Part shown: one piece after another, positions 18,307 through 27,580 of the stretch
Layout of the letters: every line of letters begins with the position of its first letter
Position numbering within the stretch: position 1 is the first letter of the stretch
NCBI GenBank assembly: GCA_918272565.1
Contig: CAKJYW010000006.1
Coordinates: forward strand, 1 to 64,000
Reading direction: 5' to 3'
DNA length: 64,000 bases
DNA from: Bacilli bacterium
GTDB lineage: Bacteria > Bacillota_I > Bacilli_A > ML615J-28 > CAG-698
Made by a program: the position numbers and the translations under genes
The notes under the pieces: model-generated
The model's input: only the letters and a program-made list of their open reading frames with translations
What the model was told of the DNA's origin: nothing
Database searches by the model: none

Positions 18307-18840
18307 CTACTCCAAAATTTCCTCTGGTTTCTTACCACGAATAGCAGCAACTTCTTCAACAGTTCTAAGTGTTGCAAGACCTTTAATTGTAGCTCTAACA
18401 ATATTAATTGGTGTACTACTACCGATAGATTTAGATAAGATATTTTGAATTCCGGCCAATTCTACAACGGCACGAACAGGTCCACCAGCGATAACTCCAG
18501 TACCATCAGGAGCAGGTTTTAAGAATACTCTACCAGCGCCATAAACACCAGTAACTTCATGAGGAATAGTTGTATTAACGATTGGAACGTTAATTAAATT
18601 CTTCTTAGCATCTTCAACAGCTTTCTTGATTGCATCTGGAACTTCGTTTGCTTTACCAGTTCCTAAGCCAACGCGGCCCTTCATATCTCCAACAACAACT
18701 AAAGCACTGAAACGATATCTTCTACCACCTTTAGTAACTTTAGTTACATGGTTGATACTAACAACTCTTTCTTCAAATACTTTTTCAACAGCTTCTTTTT
18801 TAACTTGTTTCTTGTTTAATTTATTATTATCTTGACGCAT
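18307..18840 (-). CDS. rpsE: 30S ribosomal protein S5
   Basis: 177 residues; the double-stranded RNA binding domain has [20 protein letters not shown] and the C-terminal domain has [21 protein letters not shown] short lysine-rich leader (about 20 residues, [16 protein letters not shown]) precedes the conserved domain. Confidence 0.97.
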   Translation of the reverse strand: MRQDNNKLNKKQVKKEAVEKVFEERVVSINHVTKVTKGGRRYRFSALVVVGDMKGRVGLGTGKANEVPDAIKKAVEDAKKNLINVPIVNTTIPHEVTGVYGAGRVFLKPAPDGTGVIAGGPVRAVVELAGIQNILSKSIGSSTPINIVRATIKGLATLRTVEEVAAIRGKKPEEILE

Positions 18841-18849
18841 ATTAACCTC

Positions 18850-19212
18850 CTAGAACTTTAATCCAGCTTCTCTAGCTGCTTCGGCTAATGCTTGTACACG
18901 TCCGTGATATAGATAACCACCACGATCAAATACTACGCATTCGATACCTTTTTCTAAAGCTCTCTTAGCTACTAAAGCACCAACTTGTTTTGCTGCTTCA
19001 ATATTTGAACCATTTTCAACTTTAAGCTCTTTATCGATAGTTGAAGCACTTACTAATGTAGTTTGTGCAACATCATCAATGATTTGAGCATAAATGTTTT
19101 TATTAGAACGGAATACATTTAATCTAGGTAGATTAGCTGTACCATTAATGTTCTTACGAATTCTTAAATGACGTTTTTGGCGTGTTTCATTACGTGAAGT
19201 TTTATTTACCAT
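18850..19212 (-). CDS. rplR: 50S ribosomal protein L18
   Basis: 120 residues; 5S rRNA-binding protein with [20 protein letters not shown] near residue 28 and the C-terminal [20 protein letters not shown] motif. Confidence 0.97.
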   Translation of the reverse strand: MVNKTSRNETRQKRHLRIRKNINGTANLPRLNVFRSNKNIYAQIIDDVAQTTLVSASTIDKELKVENGSNIEAAKQVGALVAKRALEKGIECVVFDRGGYLYHGRVQALAEAAREAGLKF

Positions 19213-19228
19213 TATTCATACATCCTTT

Positions 19229-19768
19229 CTACTTAGCTTTCTTTCCTTCTTTACGACGAATATGTTCGCCCTTATAGTGGATACCTTTACCTAGATAAGG
19301 TTCAGGTTTTCTGATTGCTCTAATTTCGCAAGCAAATTCTCCAACAACTTCTTTATCAATTCCTTCAATAACCATTTCAGTAGGACTGTTAGTCTTAACT
19401 GTAATGCCTTGAGGAATTTCAAGTTCTACATCGTGAGAGTAACCAGCACTAACAACTACCTTGTTACCCTTAACTTGTCCCTTGTAACCTACACCTTCCA
19501 TTTGAAGTGTCTTACTAAATCCATGAGTAACACCTTCAACCATGTTGTGAAGTAGGGCACGAGTAGTACCATGAATCATCTTACTTTCTTTAGTGTCATC
19601 AGGACGACTAACTTTAACGTCAGCACCTTCAACACTGAAAGTTAATTTGTCACTAAACTTCTTTGTTAATTCACCTTTAGGGCCTTTAACAGTAACTACA
19701 TTATTATCTTGAACGTTTACTGTAGTTCCTTCAGCTAATTTGATAACCTTATTACCTATTCTTGACAT
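19229..19768 (-). CDS. rplF: 50S ribosomal protein L6
   Basis: 179 residues; family start MSRIGNKVIKLAEG and the C-terminal RKPEPYLGKGIHYKGEHIRR, which lies near the sarcin-ricin loop. 9 bases after rpsH. Confidence 0.97.
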   Translation of the reverse strand: MSRIGNKVIKLAEGTTVNVQDNNVVTVKGPKGELTKKFSDKLTFSVEGADVKVSRPDDTKESKMIHGTTRALLHNMVEGVTHGFSKTLQMEGVGYKGQVKGNKVVVSAGYSHDVELEIPQGITVKTNSPTEMVIEGIDKEVVGEFACEIRAIRKPEPYLGKGIHYKGEHIRRKEGKKAK

Positions 19769-19777
19769 ATCTAACTC

Positions 19778-20176
19778 CTACCAAATGAATGCTACGACTT
19801 CGCCACCAACGTTAAGTTTTCTAGCTTCTCTATCAGTCATAACTCCATTAGATGTTGAAATAATAGCTACGCCTAAGCCGTTCAATACTTTAGGTAATTC
19901 GCTTGATTTAGCATAAACTCTTAGTCCAGGTTTAGAAACACGTTTAATGCCTTTGATAACTCTTTCTTTCTTATCAGTGTACTTTAAAGCAACCTTAATA
20001 ATGTTTTGAGGAACACTTTCGATAACTTCAACTTCACCGATGTAACCTTCATTCTTAAATACGTTTAAAATTTCTAACTTTGTTTTTGATGCTGGAATCT
20101 CAACATATTCATGCTTCATTTGATTAGCATTACGAATACGAGTAAGCATATCAGCAATTGGATCAGTCATTACCAT
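19778..20176 (-). CDS. rpsH: 30S ribosomal protein S8
   Basis: 132 residues with [16 protein letters not shown] at the start and the rRNA-contact [19 protein letters not shown] at the end. Two ATG codons lie two codons apart; the first is kept because GGAG is 6 bases before it. The second would give the more common MTDPIAD start. Confidence 0.96.
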   Translation of the reverse strand: MVMTDPIADMLTRIRNANQMKHEYVEIPASKTKLEILNVFKNEGYIGEVEVIESVPQNIIKVALKYTDKKERVIKGIKRVSKPGLRVYAKSSELPKVLNGLGVAIISTSNGVMTDREARKLNVGGEVVAFIW

Positions 20177-20189
20177 AGTAATCTCCTTC

Positions 20190-20375
20190 CTACCAGCTAC
20201 TCTTTGTTACGCCAGGGATTTGTCCCTTATATGCTAATTCTCTAAAGCATAGGCGGCAAAGGTGGAATTTACGATAAACTGCATGAGGTCTTCCACAACG
20301 TTCGCAACGTGTGTATTCTCTAACTGCATATTTAGGTTTACGTTTGTTTTTAATTTTTAATGATGTTTTAGCCAT
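20190..20375 (-). CDS. rpsN: 30S ribosomal protein S14, zinc-binding type
   Basis: 61 residues with zinc ligands in CERCGRPH and CRLCFRELA, the C+ type Z form. No zinc-independent copy is seen in the window. It lies between rplE and rpsH as usual. Confidence 0.96.
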   Translation of the reverse strand: MAKTSLKIKNKRKPKYAVREYTRCERCGRPHAVYRKFHLCRLCFRELAYKGQIPGVTKSSW

Positions 20376-20389
20376 ATTTAACTCCTTTA

Positions 20390-20929
20390 CTACTTTCTAA
20401 AAGGCATGCCTAAAAGTTCTAACAACTTACGGCCTTCCTTATCTGTTTTAGCAGTAGTTACAATAACGATATCCATACCACGGATCTTTAATACTTTATC
20501 ATAATTAATTTCAGGGAAAATCAATTGCTCTTTAACACCAATTGTGTAATTTCCACGTCCATCAAATGAGTCTTTACTTAAGCCACGGAAGTCTCTTACT
20601 CGAGGAAGAGCGATTGAAACTAATTTGTCATAGAATTCATACATTCTTTCTCCACGTAGAGTTACCTTACAACCAATCTTAGTTCCTTCTCTTAGTTTGA
20701 AGGCAGCGATTGATTTCTTAGCTTTTGTGATTACTGGCTTTTGACCAGAAATTTGCATTAATTCTTCATAAGCAGCATCAAGTGCTTTTGTATTTTGGAT
20801 AGCGTCACCAACACCCATGTTGATAACGATCTTTTCAAGCTTAGGAGCTTGCATTTCTGATGTGTAACCGAATTCTTTAATTAATTGGGCTTTTACTTCT
20901 TCTCTATATTGTTGTAAAACACGATTCAT
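20390..20929 (-). CDS. rplE: 50S ribosomal protein L5
   Basis: 179 residues; contacts 5S rRNA and P-site tRNA. Conserved [30 protein letters not shown] and [19 protein letters not shown] stretches are present. Confidence 0.97.
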   Translation of the reverse strand: MNRVLQQYREEVKAQLIKEFGYTSEMQAPKLEKIVINMGVGDAIQNTKALDAAYEELMQISGQKPVITKAKKSIAAFKLREGTKIGCKVTLRGERMYEFYDKLVSIALPRVRDFRGLSKDSFDGRGNYTIGVKEQLIFPEINYDKVLKIRGMDIVIVTTAKTDKEGRKLLELLGMPFRK

Positions 20930-20940
20930 AGCAAACCTCC

Positions 20941-21252
20941 TTACTTGTCGATTTGAGTACCAGTCTTCTTAGCATAACGTACTTTCTTACCATCAACTTC
21001 TTTGTATCCAACTTTAGATGCTTGGTTGTTCTTAGTATCATAGTACATTACATTACTAATTGCGATAGGTGCTTCCTTCTTAATAATTCCGCCATCAGGA
21101 TAAGCATTAGATGGTCTTGTATGACGAGACACAATATTAACGCCTTCAACGATAACGCGTTCTTCTTTAGCTAATACTTGAAGAACTTTTCCGATTTTAC
21201 CTTTATTATCACCGCTAATAACTTTAACGGTATCACCTTTTTTAATAAACAT
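20941..21252 (-). CDS. rplX: 50S ribosomal protein L24
   Basis: 103 residues; KOW motif [20 protein letters not shown] at residues 6-25 and the [19 protein letters not shown] segment. An early assembly protein of the large subunit. Confidence 0.96.
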   Translation of the reverse strand: MFIKKGDTVKVISGDNKGKIGKVLQVLAKEERVIVEGVNIVSRHTRPSNAYPDGGIIKKEAPIAISNVMYYDTKNNQASKVGYKEVDGKKVRYAKKTGTQIDK

Positions 21253-21262
21253 CTTACCCTCC

Positions 21263-21640
21263 TTATAGAACCTCTGGTGCTAAAGAGATGATCTTCATAT
21301 AGCCATCTTGACGTAATTCACGTGCAACAGGCCCAAAGATACGTGTTCCACGAGGAGTGAAACCATCTTTTTCCTCTTTAACAATAACAGCAGCATTGTC
21401 ATCAAATCTGATATATGTTCCATCAGCTCTTCTTAGAGCATTCTTAGTTCTAACGATAACGGCTTTAACAACGTCACCCTTCTTAACAGCTCCACCAGGA
21501 GTTGCAGCCTTAACTGTGGCAACGATAACATCTCCAACACTAGCGTATCTACGTCTAGTTCCGCCTAAAACCTTAATAGTTAAGATTTCTTTTGCGCCTG
21601 AATTATCAGCAACTTTTAATCTAGATTCTTGTTGTATCAT
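21263..21640 (-). CDS. rplN: 50S ribosomal protein L14
   Basis: 125 residues; [18 protein letters not shown] at the start and [14 protein letters not shown] near the end. AGGAGG precedes the ATG. Three residues longer than the usual 122 at the C-terminus. Confidence 0.97.
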   Translation of the reverse strand: MIQQESRLKVADNSGAKEILTIKVLGGTRRRYASVGDVIVATVKAATPGGAVKKGDVVKAVIVRTKNALRRADGTYIRFDDNAAVIVKEEKDGFTPRGTRIFGPVARELRQDGYMKIISLAPEVL

Positions 21641-21656
21641 TATTGATGCCTCCTAG

Positions 21657-21920
21657 TTATAGTTGTACGGCACGTTCAACAATTTCAACAAGACGGAATT
21701 TCTTCATCTTAGATAATGGACGAGTTTCCATAATTCTAACGATATCTCCCATCTTTGCATCATTTGTTTCATCATGTGCAGTAAACTTCTTAGTCTTCTC
21801 AATACGTTTTCCGTATAGAGGATGCTTACGATATGTTGTAACTAAAACTTTAATAGTCTTATCTTCTTTAGTAGAAACAACTTTTCCTGTATATACTCTT
21901 CTTTGATTTCTTTCTTCCAT
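21657..21920 (-). CDS. rpsQ: 30S ribosomal protein S17
   Basis: 87 residues; [20 protein letters not shown] at the start, [14 protein letters not shown] and the C-terminal [18 protein letters not shown] segment. Confidence 0.96.
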   Translation of the reverse strand: MEERNQRRVYTGKVVSTKEDKTIKVLVTTYRKHPLYGKRIEKTKKFTAHDETNDAKMGDIVRIMETRPLSKMKKFRLVEIVERAVQL

Positions 21921-21931
21921 GATAAGCCTCC

Positions 21932-22174
21932 TTATTCGTTAGCGTTTGCGCGTTCAGTAAGAACAGTCTTCATACGAGCAATTTGCTTTTTGATCTTACC
22001 TAATTGAGCAGTATTTTCTAATTTACCAACTGCTGCTTGCAAACGTAAGTTGAATAATTCTTGTTTCAATTCAATAATCTTTTCTTCGATAGCGGCGTTT
22101 TCCATTTGACGAATCTTTTCAGCTTCTGAAACTTTCTTAACAGGAGCTACAACTTGTTTTTCTTTTCTTGCCAT
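21932..22174 (-). CDS. rpmC: 50S ribosomal protein L29 with N-terminal extension
   Basis: 80 residues. The family core (about residues 28-75) contains [20 protein letters not shown] and [14 protein letters not shown]. The first 25 residues ([20 protein letters not shown] and on) are additional to the usual 65-residue protein. ATG overlaps the rplP stop by one base (TAATG), which supports the extended start. L29 lies near the peptide exit tunnel. Confidence 0.93.
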   Translation of the reverse strand: MARKEKQVVAPVKKVSEAEKIRQMENAAIEEKIIELKQELFNLRLQAAVGKLENTAQLGKIKKQIARMKTVLTERANANE

Positions 22175-22593
22175 TATCTGTCACCACTTTCTCTAACTAC
22201 TACTTTTGTAGTGATTGGTAATTTATGTGATGCTAATCTTAAAGCTTCACGTGCGATTTCTTCACTTACACCACCGATTTCAAACATAACAGTACCTTTT
22301 TTAACAACTGCTACGTATCTATCAGGAGCACCTTTACCTCCACCTTGACGAACGGCAAGAGGTTTCTTAGTCATTGACATATGAGGGAATATACGAATGT
22401 ATACAGAACCTTCACGCTTCATATAACGAGTCATAGCGATACGGGCTGCTTCAATTTGATTGGCAGTAATCCAAGCTCCTTGAAGTGCTTGTAGTCCGAA
22501 ATCACCAAAATCTACATTCTTAGCACCTTTTGCTTTTCCTTCAAAGCTTACGCGATGAGGACGACGGTACTTAGTTCTTTTAGGCATTAACAT
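22174..22593 (-). CDS. rplP: 50S ribosomal protein L16
   Basis: 139 residues starting [20 protein letters not shown], with [15 protein letters not shown] and [12 protein letters not shown]-like [21 protein letters not shown] lies 10 bases before the first ATG; an ATG two codons later is possible. Only 2 bases separate it from rpsC. Confidence 0.96.
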   Translation of the reverse strand: MLMPKRTKYRRPHRVSFEGKAKGAKNVDFGDFGLQALQGAWITANQIEAARIAMTRYMKREGSVYIRIFPHMSMTKKPLAVRQGGGKGAPDRYVAVVKKGTVMFEIGGVSEEIAREALRLASHKLPITTKVVVRESGDR

Positions 22594-22595
22594 AA

Positions 22596-23252
22596 TTAGT
22601 TAGCCTCCTTCTTATTCTTTTTAGTAGGAAGAACTTCACCTTTACAAATCCAAACTTTAATACCTAACTTACCATAAGTAGTGTTAGCTTCAGCTGTTGC
22701 ATAATCAACATCAGCTCTTAAAGTATGTAGAGGAACAGTACCTTCACTATATCCTTCTCTATTTGCCATTTCAGCGCCACCAAGACGACCAGAGATAGAA
22801 GTCTTAATACCTTTAGCTCCAGCTTTCATTGTCTTAGAGATAGCCATCTTTTGAACACGACGGAATGACGCACGATTTTCTAGTTGTTCAGCGATTGAAC
22901 GAGCAACTAATGTAGCATCTAAATCAGGGTTCTTAATTTCAACAACATTTAAGAAAATTGTCTTACCAGTTTTCTTTTGTAATAAATCAACGATTTGGCT
23001 CTTTGTTGAACCTTCACGTCCGATTACAACACCAGGTTTAGCAGTATAAAGAGTTAACATAACTTTAGTCTTAGTTCTTTCGATTTCAACTCTTGATACG
23101 TAAGCCTTCTTATAGAATTCTTCGATTTCTTTACGAATCATCAAATCTTCATTTAATAGTGCAGGAACTTCTTTCTTATCTGCATACCATTTAGATTCCC
23201 AATCTTTGATGAATCCTAATCTTAAACCTATTGGATTAACCTTTTGTCCCAT
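22596..23252 (-). CDS. rpsC: 30S ribosomal protein S3
   Basis: 218 residues from ATG 23252, starting [18 protein letters not shown]; the KH domain has [18 protein letters not shown]. The frame is open nine codons further upstream into rplV, but AGGAGG lies 6 bases before the chosen ATG and the start matches the family. Confidence 0.97.
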   Translation of the reverse strand: MGQKVNPIGLRLGFIKDWESKWYADKKEVPALLNEDLMIRKEIEEFYKKAYVSRVEIERTKTKVMLTLYTAKPGVVIGREGSTKSQIVDLLQKKTGKTIFLNVVEIKNPDLDATLVARSIAEQLENRASFRRVQKMAISKTMKAGAKGIKTSISGRLGGAEMANREGYSEGTVPLHTLRADVDYATAEANTTYGKLGIKVWICKGEVLPTKKNKKEAN

Positions 23253-23262
23253 GATTTTCCTC

Positions 23263-23598
23263 CTATTCCCTTTCTCCAAGAACGATAGTGATATGACTAG
23301 TTCTCTTTAAAAGTGAATTAGCGCTACCTTTAGCTCTAGGTAAATAACGTTTTAGAGTAGGTCCTTCGTTAACGAATACTTCTTTAACGAATAACTTCTT
23401 TTCATCCATCTTGTTATTATTAACAGCATTTGCTTTTGCTGAATTTAAAACTTTTAATACGATTTGACTTGCTCCACGTGGAGTGAATTTTAAGATGTTT
23501 TGAGCTTCTTTAACATCTTTTCCTCTAACAAGGTCTACAACTAAGCGAACTTTACGAGGGGCGATACGAACAGTTTTTGCGATTGCTTTTGCTTCCAT
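23263..23598 (-). CDS. rplV: 50S ribosomal protein L22
   Basis: 111 residues from ATG 23598. [17 protein letters not shown] near residue 12 and the C-terminal [20 protein letters not shown] (tunnel-lining hairpin region) are present. An ATG two codons earlier is only 3 bases from the GGAGG site, so the second ATG (9 bases away) is preferred. Confidence 0.96.
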   Translation of the reverse strand: MEAKAIAKTVRIAPRKVRLVVDLVRGKDVKEAQNILKFTPRGASQIVLKVLNSAKANAVNNNKMDEKKLFVKEVFVNEGPTLKRYLPRAKGSANSLLKRTSHITIVLGERE

Positions 23599-23612
23599 AA
23601 TCATTTTCCTCC

Positions 23613-23882
23613 TTACTTAGCAGCTACCTTATCTTTACCGTGTCCACGGTAAGTTCTTGTTGGAGCGAATTCTCCTAATTTGTGTCCTACCATATCCTCA
23701 GTAACATATACTGGAACATGAACTTTACCATTGTAAACAGCGATTGTCTTACCGATAAATTGAGGATAAATTGTAGAACGACGTGACCATGTTTGAATAA
23801 CTTTCTTATTGCCTTCGCTTGATTCTACTTTCTTTAGTAAATGTTCATCAATAAAAGGTCCTTTTTTAAGTGAACGTGCCAT
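23613..23882 (-). CDS. rpsS: 30S ribosomal protein S19
   Basis: 89 residues; [40 protein letters not shown] and [18 protein letters not shown] are diagnostic. Confidence 0.97.
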   Translation of the reverse strand: MARSLKKGPFIDEHLLKKVESSEGNKKVIQTWSRRSTIYPQFIGKTIAVYNGKVHVPVYVTEDMVGHKLGEFAPTRTYRGHGKDKVAAK

Positions 23883-23896
23883 AATTTATCTCCTTT

Positions 23897-24727
23897 CTAT
23901 CCGTTACGACGACGTACGATTAAGTCGCTAGATTTTTTCTTCTTATTACGAGTCTTAAGACCAAGTGCAACTTTACCCCAAGGAGTAAGTGGAGCCTTAC
24001 GACCGATAGGTGCTCTACCTTCACCACCACCATGAGGGTGATCGTTAGGGTTCATAACAGAACCACGAACTGTAGGACGAATTCCTAAGTAACGAGTTCT
24101 ACCAGCTTTACCAATGTTAACGTTCATATGGTCAGCATTTCCAACTTCACCGATTACAGCGTAGCAAACGCCTAAAATCTTTCTAACTTCGCCGCTTGTT
24201 AAACGTACTAATACGTATTTACCTTCACGACCCAAGATTTGAGCGCTAGCACCAGCTGAACGAACAAGTTGTGCACCATGTCCTGGATGCATTTCAATGT
24301 TGTGGATAACTGTACCAACAGGGATCTTTTCAAGTGGTAATGCATTACCAATGATGATATCTGCGTTTTCACTAGAAACGATCTTTTGACCAACTTTGAT
24401 TCCTTTAGGAGCAATGATATATCTCTTTTCACCATCAACATAGTTGATTAAAGCGATATTTGCACTTCTATTAGGATCATATTCGATTGTGGCAACTTTA
24501 CCTTCAATGTCGAACTTGTCACGTTTGAAATCAATGATACGATATTTTTGTTTGTGTCCACCGCCTTGATGACGTACTGTGATTTTACCAGTGTTGTTAC
24601 GTCCACCTTTTTTGTTTAATGTAACTAAAAGGCTCTTTTCTGGAGTACTGCAAGTAATTTCATCATTTACAAGTACACTCATATTACGGCGACCATTTGT
24701 AGTCGGATTATATTTCTTAACAGGCAT
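23897..24727 (-). CDS. rplB: 50S ribosomal protein L2
   Basis: 276 residues; [20 protein letters not shown] near residue 38 and the C-terminal [19 protein letters not shown], which contains the His essential near the peptidyl transferase centre. Confidence 0.98.
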   Translation of the reverse strand: MPVKKYNPTTNGRRNMSVLVNDEITCSTPEKSLLVTLNKKGGRNNTGKITVRHQGGGHKQKYRIIDFKRDKFDIEGKVATIEYDPNRSANIALINYVDGEKRYIIAPKGIKVGQKIVSSENADIIIGNALPLEKIPVGTVIHNIEMHPGHGAQLVRSAGASAQILGREGKYVLVRLTSGEVRKILGVCYAVIGEVGNADHMNVNIGKAGRTRYLGIRPTVRGSVMNPNDHPHGGGEGRAPIGRKAPLTPWGKVALGLKTRNKKKKSSDLIVRRRNG

Positions 24728-24742
24728 CTTTTCTTCCTCCTA

Positions 24743-25027
24743 TTAAATTTCGAATACGTCTAGAGTTTGGCCTTCAGCTAATGTAACGATAGCTTTTCTT
24801 ACTGCAGGACGGAATCCTGAGAATCTACCAACACGACGTGCTTTCTTTCTAACATTAATGATGTTAACATCAACAACTTTAACATTGAATGCAGCTTCAA
24901 CTGCTTTCTTAACTTCTACTTTGTTTGTTCCTTGTTTTACTTCGAAAGTGTATTTACCTTTTTCAACAAGGTTAGTGCTTTTTTCAGTAATCAATTGACG
25001 AACGATAATATCATAAGGATTTTTCAT
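24743..25027 (-). CDS. rplW: 50S ribosomal protein L23
   Basis: 94 residues; DIIVRQLITEKSTNLVEKGK and TNKVEVKKAVEAAFNVKVVD. It lies at the tunnel exit, the docking site for SRP and trigger factor. One-base overlap with rplD. Confidence 0.96.
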   Translation of the reverse strand: MKNPYDIIVRQLITEKSTNLVEKGKYTFEVKQGTNKVEVKKAVEAAFNVKVVDVNIINVRKKARRVGRFSGFRPAVRKAIVTLAEGQTLDVFEI

Positions 25028-25650
25028 TATTTAAGATCCTCCTCATATTTCTTGATTGCTGCTTTAGTAATAACATACTTATCAGCATTGATTAAATCAT
25101 AAACGCTTAAATGATCTTTAGTTTGAACATATACGTTTGGAAGATTGCTTCCAGCAACGAATAAGTTGAAATCTTCTTCTGCTGTAATAACTAGAGTCTT
25201 TCCAGTAACATTTAAGTTCTTTAAGATTTGAACTAATGTCTTAGTCTTGAAATCTTCTAATTTGAATTCATCAACAACAACTAAATCTTTACTAGCGCAT
25301 CTACTTGATAATAATGATTTAACAGCAAGTTTAACAACTTTCTTGTTAACTTTTTGTGTGTAATCTCTTGGAGTAGGTCCAAATACTACACCACCACCAC
25401 GCCATTGAGGAGCTCTTGTAGATCCTTGACGAGCACGACCAGTACCTTTTTGACGCCATGGCTTCTTTCCACCACCGCTTACTTCAGTACGGTTCTTTGT
25501 CTTATGAGTACCTTGACGCATGCTTGCTCTTTCAGCATTAACAACGTCATAAACAACTTGCATATTAGGTTCGATTCCGAAGATTTCCTTCTTAAGAGTC
25601 AATTTACCTTCTTCTGCACCTGTTTGATTATAAACAACGATACTAGGCAT
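25027..25650 (-). CDS. rplD: 50S ribosomal protein L4
   Basis: 207 residues; the tunnel loop GTHKTKNRTEVSGGGKKPWR and QKGTGRARQGSTRAPQWRGG is present. In gamma-proteobacteria L4 represses its own operon, but no such leader form is recognised here. Confidence 0.97.
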   Translation of the reverse strand: MPSIVVYNQTGAEEGKLTLKKEIFGIEPNMQVVYDVVNAERASMRQGTHKTKNRTEVSGGGKKPWRQKGTGRARQGSTRAPQWRGGGVVFGPTPRDYTQKVNKKVVKLAVKSLLSSRCASKDLVVVDEFKLEDFKTKTLVQILKNLNVTGKTLVITAEEDFNLFVAGSNLPNVYVQTKDHLSVYDLINADKYVITKAAIKKYEEDLK

Positions 25651-25667
25651 CTTTCATTTCTCCTTTC

Positions 25668-26327
25668 TTAAGCTAAAGCTTCAGGGTTGATAGCTTGGTT
25701 ACCTTTTTTAACTCCACTAGTTACTACTACGAAAGAGTTCTTAGCACCAGGAACATTACCTCTGATAAGCATTACATTTTTCTCTAAATCAACTTTAACA
25801 ACTTCTAAGTTTTGAACAGTAACTTGTTCTCCACCCATACGACCAGCTAACTTCTTACCTTTCTTGATACGTGCAGCATCAATAGAACCCATTGAACCAG
25901 TACCTCTATGGTATCCAGAACCATGAGCCATAGGTCCTCTATGGAAGTTGTGACGTTTGATTACGCCGGCGTAACCTTTACCTTTACTAGTACCAGTTAC
26001 ATCAACGATTTCGCCTTCTGCGAATATATTAGCTTTAACCTCTTGACCTACTTCAAAGACTGACATTTCTTCTCCAGCGAATTCTTTGATGAAGCGCTTA
26101 GGGGAAGTCGCAGCTTTTTGAGCATGTCCTGTTTCAGGTTTGTTGCTAAGATTTGCTTTCTTATCGCAGAAACCTAGTTGAACAGCTTGATAACCATCTG
26201 TCTCAGCTGTCTTCTTTTGTAAAACAACATTAGGAGTAACTTCGATAACAGTTACTGGAACAAGTTCTCCTTTAGTTGAAAAAATTTGTGTCATACCAAT
26301 TTTTTTACCTAAGATTCCTTTGGCCAT
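25668..26327 (-). CDS. rplC: 50S ribosomal protein L3
   Basis: 219 residues; [20 protein letters not shown] at the start and the [17 protein letters not shown] loop near residue 135 that reaches the peptidyl transferase centre. Confidence 0.98.
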   Translation of the reverse strand: MAKGILGKKIGMTQIFSTKGELVPVTVIEVTPNVVLQKKTAETDGYQAVQLGFCDKKANLSNKPETGHAQKAATSPKRFIKEFAGEEMSVFEVGQEVKANIFAEGEIVDVTGTSKGKGYAGVIKRHNFHRGPMAHGSGYHRGTGSMGSIDAARIKKGKKLAGRMGGEQVTVQNLEVVKVDLEKNVMLIRGNVPGAKNSFVVVTSGVKKGNQAINPEALA

Positions 26328-26351
26328 GAGTTTTTCCTCCTTAAATACTCA

Positions 26352-26657
26352 TTACTTTAAGATGATATCAACACCAGCAGGGATTTCTAAGTGGATTAGA
26401 GCATCCATAGTTTTAGGTGTTGTCTCAACGATGTCGATTAGACGTTTGTGAGTTCTTCTTTCAAATTGTTCACGACTGTCTTTGTACTTGTGTGGTGAAC
26501 GAATGATTGTGAAGACTTCTTTTTCTGTTGGTAGTGGAATAGGACCAGATACTTTTGCACCAGTCTTCTTCGCAGTTTCAACAATTCTTCTTGCAGACTC
26601 ATCGATAAGTCTGTGATCGTAAGAAACTAATTTGATTCTTAACGCAGTTTTTGCCAT
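26352..26657 (-). CDS. rpsJ: 30S ribosomal protein S10
   Basis: 101 residues from ATG 26657, starting [20 protein letters not shown] with [15 protein letters not shown] and [10 protein letters not shown]. The frame remains open 28 codons upstream through the leader hairpins, but a GAGGAGG site precedes the chosen ATG. It is the first gene of the 30-gene cluster. S10 also serves as NusE in antitermination. Confidence 0.97.
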   Translation of the reverse strand: MAKTALRIKLVSYDHRLIDESARRIVETAKKTGAKVSGPIPLPTEKEVFTIIRSPHKYKDSREQFERRTHKRLIDIVETTPKTMDALIHLEIPAGVDIILK

Positions 26658-26673
26658 TTTTTTATTCCTCCTC

Positions 26674-26695
26674 TTACATTTTCTTTGAAATGTAA
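26674..26695 (-). promoter_or_regulatory. Hairpin abutting the rpsJ ribosome binding site
   Basis: On the minus strand TTACATTT pairs with AAATGTAA (8 bp) around a short loop, ending one base before the AGAGGAGG site. Such placement could tune rpsJ translation or protect the mRNA. There is no T run, so it is not a terminator. Confidence 0.6.
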
Positions 26696-26775
26696 TGACT
26701 CCATGCGAATTCCCTAACTCCACCGGTTCTTGGCAATACATCCGTGTGTGTCAGCAACCTCGCATATCACAGTCA
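26696..26775 (-). promoter_or_regulatory. Structured 5' leader of the ribosomal-protein cluster
   Basis: The untranslated leader of rpsJ can fold into one long imperfect stem read on the minus strand: TGACT/AGTCA at the base, then ATGCGA/TCGCAT, then CTGAC/GTTAG and CACGG/CCGGTG near the loop. The GTTGCTGACACAC stretch resembles, from memory, sequence found upstream of rpsJ in other Bacilli, which I could not verify. A regulatory role is inferred from the multi-tier complementarity and position. Confidence 0.6.
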
Positions 26776-26791
26776 GTCCATAACCTCATGA

Positions 26792-26820
26792 ATTATACCA
26801 AAAACACCCTTTTTTGTCAA
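26792..26820 (-). promoter_or_regulatory. Strong promoter of the S10-spc-alpha cluster
   Basis: Consensus TTGACA (26820-26815), a 17-base spacer and consensus TATAAT (26797-26792) on the minus strand. The predicted transcript starts near 26785, giving a leader of about 128 bases before rpsJ. It is the only sigma-A promoter I see for the whole cluster. Confidence 0.9.
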
Positions 26821-26925
26821 ACTATTTTTGAAAATAATTTCAATGCATCCGTTTTCATTTTTTCAATAATCTGGTAATATATTATAAATTCAAACAAATA
26901 TTTCCTATTTGTAAAATCCCTAATC

Positions 26926-26954
26926 TTTACTTTTTGCTTCTCTTTTGGTATAAT
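26926..26954 (+). promoter_or_regulatory. Promoter for the 26986 zinc-ribbon gene
   Basis: TTTACT (26926-26931), 17-base spacer and extended -10 TGGTATAAT (26946-26954). Divergent from the rpsJ promoter. With the rpsJ leader and promoter it accounts for the 328-base stretch 26658-26985; nothing else is evident there. Confidence 0.65.
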
Positions 26955-26985
26955 ATATCTAGTTTATAAATAGGAGGTATACAAA

Positions 26986-27438
26986 ATGTATTGCGATAAA
27001 TGTGGTAAATTAATTGATAACGATGCAAAGTTCTGTCCATACTGCGGAGCAGAGATTGAAAGCCAAGAACTTGAAGTTCAAGAAACTGAAGCATTAGAAG
27101 CTGAAGAAGTTGAAGACTTTAATGAAACCCAAGGAGAACGTGGACCTTGGAAAGCATTTGCTACAATAGGTTATATCCTAGGTTTATTAGGCTTCATTCT
27201 ATCATTTATTACAATTGGATTAGAAATAGCTATCCCAGGATTAGTATTTAGTATTCTAGGAAAGAAAACTAAAGATGAAGAAAAATACGAAAAAGCAAGA
27301 AAAGGTTTTGGCTTTGCTCTTGCTGGTATAATTATTGGATTCATAGCATCAGTTATTCTAGGAATCGTTTTAGGTATTCTAGGCTTTGATAGTATCTATG
27401 AATTTGTAGAATACTATATTGAACAATTCATGGAATAA
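26986..27438 (+). CDS. Zinc-ribbon membrane protein
   Basis: 150 residues. An N-terminal zinc ribbon (CDKCGK and CPYCGA within residues 3-23) is followed by an acidic Glu-rich linker (about 26-52) and two hydrophobic segments (about 57-85 and 105-135), with a charged KKTKDEEKYEKARKG loop. This resembles small zinc-ribbon/DUF4190-type membrane proteins of unknown function. A consensus AGGAGG site lies 8 bases before the ATG. A protein of the same architecture is encoded at 57384. The function is not known. Confidence 0.75.
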   Translation: MYCDKCGKLIDNDAKFCPYCGAEIESQELEVQETEALEAEEVEDFNETQGERGPWKAFATIGYILGLLGFILSFITIGLEIAIPGLVFSILGKKTKDEEKYEKARKGFGFALAGIIIGFIASVILGIVLGILGFDSIYEFVEYYIEQFME

Positions 27439-27444
27439 AATAAT

Positions 27445-27480
27445 AGTGGATGATCAGTTAAATGATTATCCACTTTTTTT
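27445..27480 (+). terminator. Terminator of the zinc-ribbon gene
   Basis: AGTGGATGATCA pairs with TGATTATCCACT (one wobble) around a 6-base loop, followed by T7. Confidence 0.85.
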
Positions 27481-27487
27481 GTTTTAT

Positions 27488-27524
27488 AAACTTGTTCGTT
27501 CAAGTTGAACGAACAAGTTTTTTT
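27488..27524 (+). terminator. Second, near-perfect hairpin in tandem
   Basis: A 33-base near-perfect inverted repeat (arms AAACTTGTTCGTTCAA and its complement around a single central G) followed by T7. It follows the first terminator by 7 bases and may be a back-up terminator. It is perfect enough to be a protein-binding palindrome instead. Confidence 0.65.
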
Positions 27525-27531
27525 AAAAAGC

Positions 27532-27573
27532 GTAAAAAAATACCAAATCATTGGTTTTTCCAACAATTTGGTA
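27532..27573 (-). terminator. Terminator of the superoxide reductase gene
   Basis: On the minus strand ACCAAAT and TTGG arms pair with CCAA and ATTTGGT around T5, followed by a seven-T run. It is the third hairpin in 130 bases between the convergent genes. Confidence 0.8.
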
Positions 27574-27580
27574 ATCTTTT

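Noticed and set aside
26658-26741. N-terminal extension of S10
   Set aside because: It translates the structured leader; the standard start has a strong ribosome binding site.
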